DNA from: a bacterium
GTDB taxonomy: Bacteria; Bacillota; Clostridia; Lachnospirales; Lachnospiraceae
Length of the DNA stretch: 34,434 nt
NCBI GenBank assembly: GCA_023666335.1
Contig: JAMPCE010000023.1
Coordinates: 1-34,434, forward strand
Direction: 5' to 3'
In this document: piece by piece, positions 25,143 to 33,369 of the stretch
How the letters are laid out: each line of letters starts with the position of its first letter
Numbering within the stretch: position 1 is the stretch's first letter
The notes under the pieces: model-generated
Told to the model about the DNA's origin: nothing
The model's database searches: none
Seen by the model: the letters and a program-made list of their open reading frames with translations, nothing else
Position numbers and translations under genes: made by a program

Positions 25143-27233
25143 ATGTACAAGAGTTATCAAATGGAACTCGCCGGACGCACCCTTCGGGTGGACATCGGCA
25201 GAGTCGGCAAACAGGCAAACGGCTGCGCATTTATGCAGTATGGTGAGACCACCGTGTTATCCACCGCTACGGCTTCCGATAAGCCCAGGGACGGGATCGA
25301 TTTCTTCCCATGCAGCGTGGAGTATGAGGAGAAGTTTTATTCCGTAGGAAAGATTCCCGGCGGCTTTAATAAGAGAGAGGGCAAGCCTTCCGAGAATGCG
25401 ATCTTAACGAGCCGCGTGATCGACAGACCTATGAGACCGTTATTCCCCAAGGATTACCGCAACGACGTGACCTTAAACAATCTGGTGATGAGCGTGGATC
25501 CGGCATGCCGTCCGGAGCTTACGGCAATGCTGGGCACGGCGATCGCGACCTGCATTTCGGACATTCCTTTTGCGGGTCCCTGCGCGATGACGCAGATGGG
25601 CATGGTGGACGGCGAGCTGATCGTGAACCCTTCCCAGGAACAGTGGGATAAGGGCGACTTAAAGATGACGGTGGCTTCCACCTCCGAGAAAGTGATGATG
25701 ATCGAGGCGGGCGCAAACGAGGTGCCGGAAGCAAAGGTGCTTGAGGCAATCTACAAGGCGCATGAGATCAACCAGACGATCATCGCTTTCATCAATCAGA
25801 TCGTTGCGGAAGTCGGCAAGCCCAAGCACAGCTACGAGAGCTGCGCGGTGCCGGAGCAGATGTTTGAGGATATGAAGAAAGTCATCCCGCCCGAGGAGAT
25901 GGAAAAGGCGGTCTTCACGGACGAGAAGCAGGTGCGTGAGGAAAATATCAGGAACGTGACGGCAAAGCTGGAGGAGGCGTTTGCGGATAACGCGGCGTAT
26001 CTGGCGGTTCTTAGCGAGGCGGTCTATCAGTATCAGAAAAAGACCGTGCGCAAGATGATCTTAAAGGATCACAAGCGTCCCGACGGCAGAGCGCTTGACC
26101 AGATCAGACCCTTGGCTGCGGAAGTGGATATCATTCCGAGAGTGCACGGTTCCGCCATGTTCACCAGAGGACAGACCCAGATCTGTAACGTATGTACGCT
26201 GGCGCCGCTTTCCGAGATGCAGAAAGTGGACGGTCTTGACCCGAACATTACGGCGAAGAGATATATGCACCACTACAATTTCCCGTCCTACTCGGTAGGC
26301 GAGACCAAGGTGAGCAGAGGTCCCGGCAGAAGAGAGATTGGTCACGGCGCGCTGGCGGAGAGAGCGCTTTTGCCGGTGCTCCCCTCCGAGGAAGAATTCC
26401 CGTATGCGATCCGTACCGTGTCCGAGACGTTTGAGTCCAACGGTTCAACGTCTATGGCATCCACCTGTGCGTCCTGTATGTCGCTGATGGCGGCGGGCGT
26501 GCCGATCAAGAAGATGGTCGCGGGTATCTCCTGCGGTCTGGTGACGGGCGACACGGATGACGATTTTGTCCTTTTGACCGATATCCAGGGGCTTGAGGAC
26601 TTCTTCGGCGATATGGACTTTAAGGTGACGGGAACGCACGAGGGCATCACGGCGATCCAGATGGATATCAAGATCCACGGTCTGACCAAACCCATCGTTG
26701 AGGGCGCGATCGGCAGATGCCGCGAAGCACGGGAGTATATCATGGAAAACTGCATGAAACCTGCGATCGCAGCGCCCCGTAAGGAGGTTGGTCCTTATGC
26801 GCCGAAGATCATTTCCATCCAGATCGATCCGGATAAGATCGGCGACGTGGTGGGCCAGCGCGGCAAGACCATCAACGAGATCATTGCCCGCACCGGCGTG
26901 AAGATCGACATCAACGATGAGGGACAGGTTTCCGTCTGCGGCATGGACGCCGAGATGATGGACAAGGCTGTCGAGATGATCAAGATGATCGTAACGGACT
27001 TTGCGGAGGGACAGATCTTCCAGGGCAAGGTTGTCAGCATCAAGGAATTCGGCGCGTTCATCGAGTTTGCACCCGGTAAAGAGGGCATGGTCCACATTTC
27101 CAAGATCGCGAAAGAGCGGATCAACCGCGTGGAGGATGTGCTCACGCTGGGCGACGTCGTTACGGTCGTGTGCCTCGGTAAAGATAAGATGGGCAGGATC
27201 AGCTTCTCCATGAAGGATGTTGCGCAGATGTAA
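25143..27233 (+). CDS. pnp: Polyribonucleotide nucleotidyltransferase (PNPase)
   Basis: A 696-residue phosphorolytic 3'-5' exoribonuclease of mRNA decay. Two RNase PH domains flank a helical linker: the first has FFPCSVEYEEKFYSVGKIPGGF-type sequence and RPLFPKDYRNDV, the second has RVHGSAMFTRGQTQ, FPSYSVGETK and LTDIQGLEDFFGDMDFK (catalytic Asp). KH domain about 555-610 (VGQRGKTINEIIARTGVKIDI region), S1 domain about 620-690 (GKVVSIKEFGAFIEFAPGKEGMVHISKI). ATG follows a purine-rich GAGGAGAGAAGATT. The leader is unusually rich in GA. A palindrome copy lies after the stop. Confidence 0.98.
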   Translation: MYKSYQMELAGRTLRVDIGRVGKQANGCAFMQYGETTVLSTATASDKPRDGIDFFPCSVEYEEKFYSVGKIPGGFNKREGKPSENAILTSRVIDRPMRPLFPKDYRNDVTLNNLVMSVDPACRPELTAMLGTAIATCISDIPFAGPCAMTQMGMVDGELIVNPSQEQWDKGDLKMTVASTSEKVMMIEAGANEVPEAKVLEAIYKAHEINQTIIAFINQIVAEVGKPKHSYESCAVPEQMFEDMKKVIPPEEMEKAVFTDEKQVREENIRNVTAKLEEAFADNAAYLAVLSEAVYQYQKKTVRKMILKDHKRPDGRALDQIRPLAAEVDIIPRVHGSAMFTRGQTQICNVCTLAPLSEMQKVDGLDPNITAKRYMHHYNFPSYSVGETKVSRGPGRREIGHGALAERALLPVLPSEEEFPYAIRTVSETFESNGSTSMASTCASCMSLMAAGVPIKKMVAGISCGLVTGDTDDDFVLLTDIQGLEDFFGDMDFKVTGTHEGITAIQMDIKIHGLTKPIVEGAIGRCREAREYIMENCMKPAIAAPRKEVGPYAPKIISIQIDPDKIGDVVGQRGKTINEIIARTGVKIDINDEGQVSVCGMDAEMMDKAVEMIKMIVTDFAEGQIFQGKVVSIKEFGAFIEFAPGKEGMVHISKIAKERINRVEDVLTLGDVVTVVCLGKDKMGRISFSMKDVAQM

Positions 27234-27239
27234 TAATAA

Positions 27240-27253
27240 ATGACATTTGTTAT
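27240..27253. repeat. ATAAC-N4-GTTAT palindrome copy (9/10) after pnp
   Basis: ATGAC-ATTT-GTTAT starts 6 bp after the pnp stop and lies 26 bp before the ATG of the REC-HD-GYP gene, surrounded by A/T-only sequence. Confidence 0.5.
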
Positions 27254-27279
27254 TATATAAGACGATGAGGAGATCAGTC

Positions 27280-28350
27280 ATGAAGGATTCCGTTATCTTG
27301 ATCGTGGACGATGTAGATATCGACAGAGGGATTCTGTGTGAGATTTTTTCGGATTATACGACGCTGGAAGCAGCAAACGGCAGAAGAGCCGTTGAGATCA
27401 TCAAGGAGGACCCGGATCGCATATCCGCGGTTCTCCTTGATTTGGTTATGCCCGTGATGAACGGACTGGAAGTGATGGATGAAATGAGAAAGAACGGCTG
27501 GCTTTCCCACATTCCGGTCATTTTGATCTCGGGCGAGGCGACGCTTGCGGCGGAGCGTATGGCGTATGAGATGGGCGCGACCGACGTGATCCACAAACCT
27601 TATGACAGCGTTGTGATCAAGCGGCGGACGCAGAATATCATGGAACTGTATTACAACAAGCGCCATCTGGAAGAGATGGTGGAGTTACAGACAGGCGTTT
27701 TAAAAAAGCAGGCTGTGGAATTGCAGCGCATCAATAACCGCATCATCGACACGATGAGCAATGTGGTGGAGTTTCGGAATCTGGAATCGGGCGATCATGT
27801 CAGGCGGGTAAAACAGTTTACGCGCATTCTGGCAGAGCAGGTGGCGGAGCTTTATCCGGAGTACCATCTGGATGAGGAGATGATTGACGTGATCACTGCC
27901 GCAGCGGCGATGCACGATGTGGGTAAGATCGCGATCTCGGACGCCATTCTCCTAAAGCCGGGCAAGCTCACGGAAGAAGAGTTTACCGTGATGAAGACGC
28001 ACACCACAAAGGGATGTGAGATTATCGAGATGCTGGAGGATATCCAGGAGGGCGAATACGGCAGAATGAGTTATGAGATCTGCCGCTATCACCATGAGCG
28101 CTACGACGGGGGAGGCTACCCCGAAGGCTTGAAAGGCGAGGAGATCCCCATCGCTGCGCAGATCGTCTCCGTGGCGGACGTCTATGACGCGCTGGTGAGC
28201 GACCGATGCTACAAGAGCGCCTATGCGCCCGCGGAGGCGTACGATATGATCATGCGGGGCGAATGCGGCAAGTTCTCGCCCAAGATCCTGACCTGCCTTG
28301 CCCGCGCGCGGGAAGCGTTTGAGCGGGAAGCAGCGCAAAACAAGGGCTGA
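27280..28350 (+). CDS. Response regulator with HD-GYP phosphodiesterase domain
   Basis: A 356-residue cytosolic regulator. The receiver domain (about 3-120) has VDDVDIDR, the phospho-acceptor Asp in VLLDLVMP, and the Lys in HKPYD. A helical linker (about 125-165) is followed by an HD-GYP domain: HVRRVKQFTR, AAAMHDVGKIAI (HD), HTTKGCEII, YHHERYDGGGYPEGL (GYP region) and VADVYDAL. It probably hydrolyses cyclic di-GMP or a related dinucleotide on phosphorylation; no cognate histidine kinase is encoded nearby. ATG at 27280 is preferred (GAGGAG 7 nt upstream) over TTG 27247 and ATG 27265. Its stop is one base from the stop of convergent pyrI. Confidence 0.93.
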   Translation: MKDSVILIVDDVDIDRGILCEIFSDYTTLEAANGRRAVEIIKEDPDRISAVLLDLVMPVMNGLEVMDEMRKNGWLSHIPVILISGEATLAAERMAYEMGATDVIHKPYDSVVIKRRTQNIMELYYNKRHLEEMVELQTGVLKKQAVELQRINNRIIDTMSNVVEFRNLESGDHVRRVKQFTRILAEQVAELYPEYHLDEEMIDVITAAAAMHDVGKIAISDAILLKPGKLTEEEFTVMKTHTTKGCEIIEMLEDIQEGEYGRMSYEICRYHHERYDGGGYPEGLKGEEIPIAAQIVSVADVYDALVSDRCYKSAYAPAEAYDMIMRGECGKFSPKILTCLARAREAFEREAAQNKG

Positions 28351-28351
28351 C

Positions 28352-28792
28352 TTACCACTGGCTGGAGGATTTGCTTGCCTTTTCCTCACAGTATTTGCAG
28401 CGGTAGATCTCCTTTTCCTCGTCTGCGAGCACGAAGATGTGCGGCAGTTCCTGTTCGATGGAAGTGATGCAGCGGGGATTCTTACATTTGATGACGTTGT
28501 GGATCTCCTGCGGGAGTTCCAGCTCCTTTTTATCGACGATCTCCCCGTCCTTGATGACATTGACGGTAATATTGTGATCGATCACAGCCAGGATATCCAG
28601 GTTCAGGGTGTTGATGTCGCACTCCACCTTGAGGATGTCCTTTTTTCCTTTCTTGTTGCTGCGGGCGTTCTTGATGATCGCCACCGTGCAGTCCAGCTTA
28701 TCCAGATTCAGGTGATGATAGATTTCAAGGCTCTTGCCCGCCTCGATGTGGTCGAGCACGAAGCCCTCCTCTATTTTTCCCACATTTAACAT
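28352..28792 (-). CDS. pyrI: Aspartate carbamoyltransferase regulatory subunit
   Basis: A 146-residue allosteric subunit that binds nucleotides and bridges PyrB trimers. The N-terminal part matches the family (MLNVGKIEEGFVLDHI, GKSLEIYHHL). The zinc domain has Cys103-x4-Cys108 in CKNPRC and Cys132-x2-Cys135 in CKYC, the complete four-Cys set. ATG follows AAAGGAGG and lies 13 bp after pyrB. It ends convergently one base from the HD-GYP gene with no terminator between them. Confidence 0.96.
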   Translation of the reverse strand: MLNVGKIEEGFVLDHIEAGKSLEIYHHLNLDKLDCTVAIIKNARSNKKGKKDILKVECDINTLNLDILAVIDHNITVNVIKDGEIVDKKELELPQEIHNVIKCKNPRCITSIEQELPHIFVLADEEKEIYRCKYCEEKASKSSSQW

Positions 28793-28805
28793 AGTGTTCC
28801 TCCTT

Positions 28806-29717
28806 TCACGCTAATTCAAGAAGTGTTAAGATCAGCGCCATCCGCACATACACCCCATACTGCGCCTGCTTGAAGTAAACAGCCCGCGGATCGTCGTCCA
28901 CCTCCACGGAGATCTCATTGACCCGCGGCAGGGGATGGAGCACCAGCATGTCCTCCCTGGCGGCGGACAGCTTCTCCTTGTCAAGGATATAGAAATCTTT
29001 GAGTCTCACATAATCCTCTTCGTTGAAGAAACGCTCCCGCTGCACTCTGGTCATGTAGAGAAGATCCAGATTCGGTATGCAGTCTTCCAGCCGGATGACC
29101 TCTTCGCAGGAGACGCCCTTTTCTTTCAGCATATCCGTGATATAGTCGGGGACTTTTAATTCCGGCGGCGAGATGAAGACAAAGCGGATGTCAGGGTAGC
29201 GGATCAGCGCATTGATGAGGGAATGCACCGTGCGCCCGAATTTCAGGTCGCCGCACAGACCGATGGTGAAGCCGCCGAGCTTTCCCTTCAGGGAACGGAT
29301 CGTGAGGAGGTCTGTGAGGGTCTGGGTGGGATGCTGGTGCCCGCCGTCGCCCGCGTTGATCACGGGGATGCCGGAGCGGCTTGCCGCGACCATAGGAGCG
29401 CCCTCCTTGGGGTGGCGCATGGCGCAGATGTCCGCGTAGCAGGAAATGATGCGGATCGTATCCGACACGCTCTCGCCTTTGGAGGCGGAGGAGGATCCGG
29501 CGTCAGAGAAGCCAAGGACCTGTCCGCCCAGATTCAGCATGGCGGCTTCGAAACTTAAGCGGGTGCGGGTGCTCGGTTCGTAGAAGCAGGTGGCGAGCTT
29601 TTTCCCCTCACAGGCATGGGCATATTTTGCGGGATCGGACTCGATCTCGTTTGCCAGGTCAAAGAGCCTGTCCAGTTCTTCCACGGAAAAATCAAGCGGG
29701 TTCATCAAATGTCTCAT
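28806..29717 (-). CDS. pyrB: Aspartate carbamoyltransferase catalytic subunit
   Basis: A 303-residue enzyme for the committed step of de novo pyrimidine synthesis: carbamoyl phosphate plus aspartate to carbamoyl aspartate. Carbamoyl-phosphate site [12 protein letters not shown] near residues 50-61, then [22 protein letters not shown] near 130, TRVQRERF, and the C-terminal [13 protein letters not shown] at 29717 is set by AAGGAG (29734-29729). Only 29 bp separate it from a strong terminator hairpin belonging to the end of the upstream nitroreductase unit, leaving no space for a separate promoter. Together with pyrI it forms an E. coli-like pyrBI pair. Confidence 0.97.
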   Translation of the reverse strand: MRHLMNPLDFSVEELDRLFDLANEIESDPAKYAHACEGKKLATCFYEPSTRTRLSFEAAMLNLGGQVLGFSDAGSSSASKGESVSDTIRIISCYADICAMRHPKEGAPMVAASRSGIPVINAGDGGHQHPTQTLTDLLTIRSLKGKLGGFTIGLCGDLKFGRTVHSLINALIRYPDIRFVFISPPELKVPDYITDMLKEKGVSCEEVIRLEDCIPNLDLLYMTRVQRERFFNEEDYVRLKDFYILDKEKLSAAREDMLVLHPLPRVNEISVEVDDDPRAVYFKQAQYGVYVRMALILTLLELA

Positions 29718-29746
29718 GGGATATCACACTCCTTTTTGTAATGGCG

Positions 29747-29780
29747 AAAAAAAGTAGAAGAGAAATTCTCTTCTACTTTT
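29747..29780 (-). terminator. Strong intrinsic terminator / candidate pyrBI attenuator
   Basis: Minus-strand stem AAAAGTAGAAGAG with CTCTTCTACTTTT (13 bp, A-rich loop) followed by seven T. It starts 4 bp after the nitroreductase stop codon and ends 29 bp before pyrB. E. coli pyrBI has a UTP-sensitive attenuator at almost the same distance from pyrB (known); a regulatory role here is inferred. Confidence 0.8.
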
Positions 29781-29784
29781 ACGA

Positions 29785-30327
29785 TCATGATTGATAGGAT
29801 AACAGTTCCTCCACAGGCTTTCTGCGGGGAGCGGCGGGCGACTCGTCGGGATAACCGATCGGAATGAGCGCCACGAGTTCCCTGTCTTCGGGAAGCTGTA
29901 AGAGAGATTCCGCCGCGCTCTGGTCAAAGAGACCGAGGATCACGGAACCAAGCCCTTTCTCATAAGCAGCAAGGCAGAAACTCTGGGATGCGATGCCGGC
30001 GTCGTACATCTGCCAGCCGCTGCCTTTGGGAGTGCTGAAAGAACCGTCGCGTTCATAACCGCTGCGGTTTTTGATGATGGTAACTGCGATCAGCACGGGA
30101 GCCGCCGCGATGATATCGCCGTTGGGGGGATACAGGGAAGAGCACTCTCTGGCGATCTTTTCTTTCAATGCGCCCTCCACCGCGATATAACGGGTGATCT
30201 GTGTGTGTTTCCAGCTCGGAGAGTAGGATGCGGTCTCAACAAGCTCGGCGATCAGTTCATGGGAGACGGGATCGGCTTTAAATTTGCGAATGCTTCTGCG
30301 GCCGAGGATACAGTCTTTAGCGGTCAT
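29785..30327 (-). CDS. Nitroreductase family protein
   Basis: A 180-residue flavin (FMN) oxidoreductase of the nitroreductase fold. The start shows the typical LGRRSIRKFKADPVSHELI and ASYSPSWKHTQITR; the C-terminal half has YDAGIASQSFCLAAYEKGLGSVILGLF and VALIPIGYPDE. The substrate is unknown; such proteins reduce quinones, nitroaromatics or flavins. ATG follows AAGGAGG. It has its own promoter and a strong terminator. Because pyrB starts just after that terminator, the nitroreductase transcript may also be the pyrBI leader. Confidence 0.92.
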   Translation of the reverse strand: MTAKDCILGRRSIRKFKADPVSHELIAELVETASYSPSWKHTQITRYIAVEGALKEKIARECSSLYPPNGDIIAAAPVLIAVTIIKNRSGYERDGSFSTPKGSGWQMYDAGIASQSFCLAAYEKGLGSVILGLFDQSAAESLLQLPEDRELVALIPIGYPDESPAAPRRKPVEELLSYQS

Positions 30328-30399
30328 ACGAAAACCTCCTTATGATGTGGTCTGGTCAATGATTGTTTACTATATTTTGTGGATATCGATCCTGCGACA

Positions 30400-30428
30400 A
30401 TTGTAGCACAAAGGCGGGGCGGTTGCAA
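30400..30428 (-). promoter_or_regulatory. Predicted promoter of the nitroreductase gene
   Basis: Minus-strand TTGCAA (30428-30423), 17-bp spacer, TACAAT (30405-30400) with an extended -10 TG. The leader is about 65 nt. Confidence 0.65.
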
Positions 30429-30446
30429 GGAGAACATAAGTGGTGC

Positions 30447-30475
30447 TTGTGAAAGAGGGCGCCTTGTGCTATAGT
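30447..30475 (+). promoter_or_regulatory. Predicted promoter of the PH-domain gene
   Basis: TTGTGA (30447-30452), 17-bp spacer, TATAGT (30470-30475) with an extended -10 TG. It is back to back with the nitroreductase promoter, 18 bp between the -35 boxes. Confidence 0.65.
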
Positions 30476-30516
30476 AAACAGGGAGTTTTTATCGAAAAAT
30501 AAGGGAGGAGACCGAG

Positions 30517-30930
30517 ATGGAAGAAAAACAGGAAACGATGAGGGAAGAGCAGACGGCTGGCGCCGTAGAGCAGTATGTGGAGAGAAAGCGCTGGCTCTTT
30601 TTCGGTCTGCCTTTCACCTTTACAAAATATACGATCAATGAGCGGGTGATCACGGTGGATTCCGGTCTGTTCAACACAACAGAAAACGACTGTTATTTAT
30701 ATAAGGTACAGGATGTGGAACTCAAGACCAGCCTGATGGAGCGCATCTTCGGGCTGGGCACGGTTGCCTGTTACACCGGAGACAATACCCACCCGAAACT
30801 GTTTCTGGAGCATATCAAACATGCGAAAGAGGTCAAGGATTACATTCTGCACACCTCCGAGGAGGCAAGGAGGAAACGGCGCACGCTGAACACGCTGAAT
30901 ATCGACGCGGATGATATTGATGCCGATTAA
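30517..30930 (+). CDS. PH-domain (bacterial, YdbS/DUF304-like) protein
   Basis: A 137-residue soluble protein. After a charged 20-residue start it shows a bacterial PH-like core: RKRWLFFGLPFTFTKYTINERVI, TVDSGLFNTTENDCYLYKVQDVELKTSLMERIFGLGTV and an end rich in Lys/Arg, typical of bPH_2 proteins, which often bind or associate with membranes. No membrane segment is visible, unlike YdbS itself. The C-terminus alternates Asp and Ile. ATG follows AGGGAGGAGACCGAG. Its TAA overlaps the TAA of the convergent gene by two bases (TTAA). A one-mismatch palindrome lies at 30683-30696. Confidence 0.85.
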   Translation: MEEKQETMREEQTAGAVEQYVERKRWLFFGLPFTFTKYTINERVITVDSGLFNTTENDCYLYKVQDVELKTSLMERIFGLGTVACYTGDNTHPKLFLEHIKHAKEVKDYILHTSEEARRKRRTLNTLNIDADDIDAD

Positions 30931-31355
30931 GGGCGGCGTTTGCGGTCGGGGCGCAGCGTCTCGTCGTTCTCGCGCAGGAGCCGTTCGAACAGCAGCCCGG
31001 TGAAAAACCAGCAGGGCGCGTAGTCTAAGCGGATCACTTTTTTGATGTTCCAGCGGGCGCGCTCGTAATTCCACGGGCAGAGGCTGCGGCGGTCCAGCCA
31101 CACTCCGGTGAGAAATTCTCCACTGTAGATCAGCGCTGTGTAGAGAAAGCCCCGGAACCAGAACGAGCGGTTTTTGACCAGGCGGCAGACGGGGGCAAAG
31201 AAAGCCATCAGTCCGTAGATGGGGAACATCCAGACGGAAGTGACGCCGGGAAGCCTTAAGTCGCGCTTGCGAAAGGCATGAAACGCCGTAAAGGAGATTT
31301 CCAAAAACCACCCGAGCAGACCGCATTGTATGAAGTTGTGCAAAAATTTTTTCAT
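30927..31355 (-). CDS. CmpB-like putative ABC-transporter permease family membrane protein
   Basis: A 142-residue integral membrane protein with about four hydrophobic segments. It has the features I associate with the ABC_trans_CmpB (DUF1113) family: GWFLEISFTAF near residue 15, GVTSVWMFPIYGLMAFFAP, GEFLTGVWLD and CPWNYERARWNIKKVIRLDY then a C-terminal membrane helix. Despite the family name no ATPase partner is nearby and transport is unproven. ATG at 31355 is chosen because it starts MKKFLHNFIQCG, like family members; no clear Shine-Dalgarno precedes it, and an in-frame ATG at 31424 would overlap folC. It ends convergently with the PH-domain gene. Confidence 0.78.
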   Translation of the reverse strand: MKKFLHNFIQCGLLGWFLEISFTAFHAFRKRDLRLPGVTSVWMFPIYGLMAFFAPVCRLVKNRSFWFRGFLYTALIYSGEFLTGVWLDRRSLCPWNYERARWNIKKVIRLDYAPCWFFTGLLFERLLRENDETLRPDRKRRP

Positions 31356-31391
31356 GGAAACAGTATGGGCGGACTGGCAGCATTCTATACA

Positions 31392-31405
31392 ATAACAGGT
31401 GTTAT
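31392..31405. repeat. ATAAC-N4-GTTAT palindrome, exact arms, in the folC/CmpB-like divergent gap
   Basis: ATAAC-AGGT-GTTAT (extending to AATAAC/GTTATT) lies 17 bp before the folC ATG and about 36 bp upstream of the minus-strand gene. It overlaps a possible TACAAT -10 at 31388-31393, a good position for an operator. Confidence 0.6.
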
Positions 31406-31422
31406 TAAGAGGAGTAGGGCAC

Positions 31423-32754
31423 ATGAACTATCGGGAAGCCATGAACTATATAGAAGAACTTAAGTTCCTCGGCAGCGTCATGGGTCTGGAGACGATGCGG
31501 CAGTTGTGCGCGCGTCTGGGCGATCCGCAGGAAAGCCTGCAATTCGTCCATATTGCCGGAACGAACGGCAAAGGATCGACCCTCGCCTACGTCTCCACGG
31601 TGATGCAGACGGCAGGATATCGGGTGGGCAGATACCTTTCCCCGACCGTGCGGGATTACAGAGAGCGGTTTCAGGTGGACGGCAGCAAGATCACACAGTC
31701 CGGTCTGTGCCGCTATCTGGAGCCGGTAAAGGAAGCGGCGGAGGCGATGGCGGCGGAGGGGCTTGCGCACCCCACCCTTTTCGAGGTGGAGACTGCGGTG
31801 GCGTTCCTGTTTTTTCTGGATAAAGCCTGCGATCTGGTGGTGCTGGAGACGGGGCTCGGCGGCGCGCTGGATGCGACCAATGTGGTAAATAACACGCTGG
31901 CGGCGGTTTTTTCTTCTATCAGTATGGATCATATGGAGATCCTTGGCGATACCCTGGAAGAGATCGCGCTCGTCAAGGCGGGGATTATAAAAAACAAGTG
32001 TTATGTCATATCAGCCAGACAGACGCCCGAAGTCATGAAAGTTCTGCGGCAGTCGGCGCTTCTGAAAAAGGGGAAGTTTTTGACGGCGGATGCCGCGCGG
32101 GCAAAGCAGATCCGATACGGCTTGACAAAGCAGAGCTTTTCCTATGACCGTTATAAGAATCTGGAAATTTCCATGACGGGACAGTTTCAGATCGAAAATG
32201 CCGTACTGGCGGTGGAAACGGTCATGGCGCTCACAAGATGCGGGTTCAAGGTGCCGGAGGAGAAACTGCGGCAGGGAATGCTTGCGGCGAGATGGCAGGG
32301 ACGTTTCGATGTGATCGCAAAGCGCCCTTTCGTGATCGCAGATGGCGCCCACAACGAAGATGCGGCAAAAAAATTGGCGGAAAGCCTCCGTTTTTATTTT
32401 ACAAATCATAAAATTATTTATATAATAGGAATGCTGCGGGACAAAGAGTATGACAAGGTGATCCGTGCGACCTTTTCCCTGGCGTCCCATATCATCACCG
32501 TAACGCCGCCGGTGGGAGAGCGGGCGCTTTCCGCGATCGATCTTGCCCGGACGGCAGGGGAATATCACGACGCCGTGACAGCGGCGGACAGTGTGCAGGA
32601 GGCGGTGGAGATCGCCTATCTCCTTGCGGGAAAGGATAAGGACGCCGTGATCGTCGCTTTCGGTTCCCTCTCTTATCTGGGAGAACTGATGGATACGGTA
32701 GAGCACAGAGATACGATCAGGAGAGACACTCATGGCAGATCAGATCAAGATTAA
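31423..32754 (+). CDS. folC: Folylpolyglutamate synthase / dihydrofolate synthase
   Basis: A 443-residue ATP-dependent ligase adding glutamate to folates (and possibly to dihydropteroate). The P-loop is in [16 protein letters not shown] near residues 43-57; [25 protein letters not shown] and [15 protein letters not shown] follow in the expected order. The C-terminal Mur-ligase-like domain has [18 protein letters not shown] at 31423 follows AAGAGGAG; a GTG at 31399 is rejected because it lies before that site and within a palindrome. The end overlaps folE by 23 nt. First gene of a folate operon. Confidence 0.95.
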   Translation: MNYREAMNYIEELKFLGSVMGLETMRQLCARLGDPQESLQFVHIAGTNGKGSTLAYVSTVMQTAGYRVGRYLSPTVRDYRERFQVDGSKITQSGLCRYLEPVKEAAEAMAAEGLAHPTLFEVETAVAFLFFLDKACDLVVLETGLGGALDATNVVNNTLAAVFSSISMDHMEILGDTLEEIALVKAGIIKNKCYVISARQTPEVMKVLRQSALLKKGKFLTADAARAKQIRYGLTKQSFSYDRYKNLEISMTGQFQIENAVLAVETVMALTRCGFKVPEEKLRQGMLAARWQGRFDVIAKRPFVIADGAHNEDAAKKLAESLRFYFTNHKIIYIIGMLRDKEYDKVIRATFSLASHIITVTPPVGERALSAIDLARTAGEYHDAVTAADSVQEAVEIAYLLAGKDKDAVIVAFGSLSYLGELMDTVEHRDTIRRDTHGRSDQD

Positions 32755-33316
32755 GGAAGCGGTCAAAATGCTTCTGGAAGGAATCGGCGAAGACACACAG
32801 AGAGAGGGGCTTAAGGAGACGCCGGATCGGATCGCCCGTATGTACACAGAGATCTTTGCCGGAATGGAAGACGATGCGGCAAAGCATCTTTCGAAGACGT
32901 TTCCGGTGGAGAGCAATGAGATCGTCCTGGTAAAAGATATCACCTTTTATTCTATGTGCGAGCACCATTTCATGCCTTTTTACGGAAAGGCGCATATCGC
33001 ATACCTGCCAAACGGCAGGGTGGTGGGACTCAGTAAGCTGGCAAGGACTGTGGAAGTGTACGCCAAACGACCGCAGATTCAGGAACAGATGACGATCCAG
33101 ATCGTGGAGGCTGTCATGGAGCACTTAAGACCGCAGGGGGTGATGGCGATGCTTGAGGCGGAGCACACCTGTATGACCATGCGGGGTGTGGAGAAGCCGG
33201 GAAGCCGGACAGTGACGGTGGCAGCCAGGGGCTGTTTTCAGACGGATCCCAAGTGGCAGGATTTATTTTTCCGTATGCTGGCAAAAGAAAAACTGTATAA
33301 TCAGGATTTAATCTAA
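32732..33316 (+). CDS. folE: GTP cyclohydrolase I
   Basis: A 194-residue zinc enzyme making 7,8-dihydroneopterin triphosphate from GTP, the first step of folate synthesis. [22 protein letters not shown] near residues 70-92 holds the catalytic Cys-His pair; [22 protein letters not shown] and the zinc Cys in [10 protein letters not shown] follow. Complete length. ATG at 32732 follows CAGGAGAGACACTC inside the end of folC, so the two are translationally coupled. Confidence 0.97.
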   Translation: MADQIKIKEAVKMLLEGIGEDTQREGLKETPDRIARMYTEIFAGMEDDAAKHLSKTFPVESNEIVLVKDITFYSMCEHHFMPFYGKAHIAYLPNGRVVGLSKLARTVEVYAKRPQIQEQMTIQIVEAVMEHLRPQGVMAMLEAEHTCMTMRGVEKPGSRTVTVAARGCFQTDPKWQDLFFRMLAKEKLYNQDLI

Positions 33317-33329
33317 CAAAATCCTGTGG

Positions 33330-33343
33330 ATAAACAGTGTTAT
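33330..33343. repeat. ATAAC-N4-GTTAT palindrome copy (9/10) between folE and folP
   Basis: ATAAA-CAGT-GTTAT lies 13 bp after the folE stop and 26 bp before the folP ATG. Confidence 0.45.
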
Positions 33344-33369
33344 CAAAAAACTTATGGAGGGTTGCAAAA

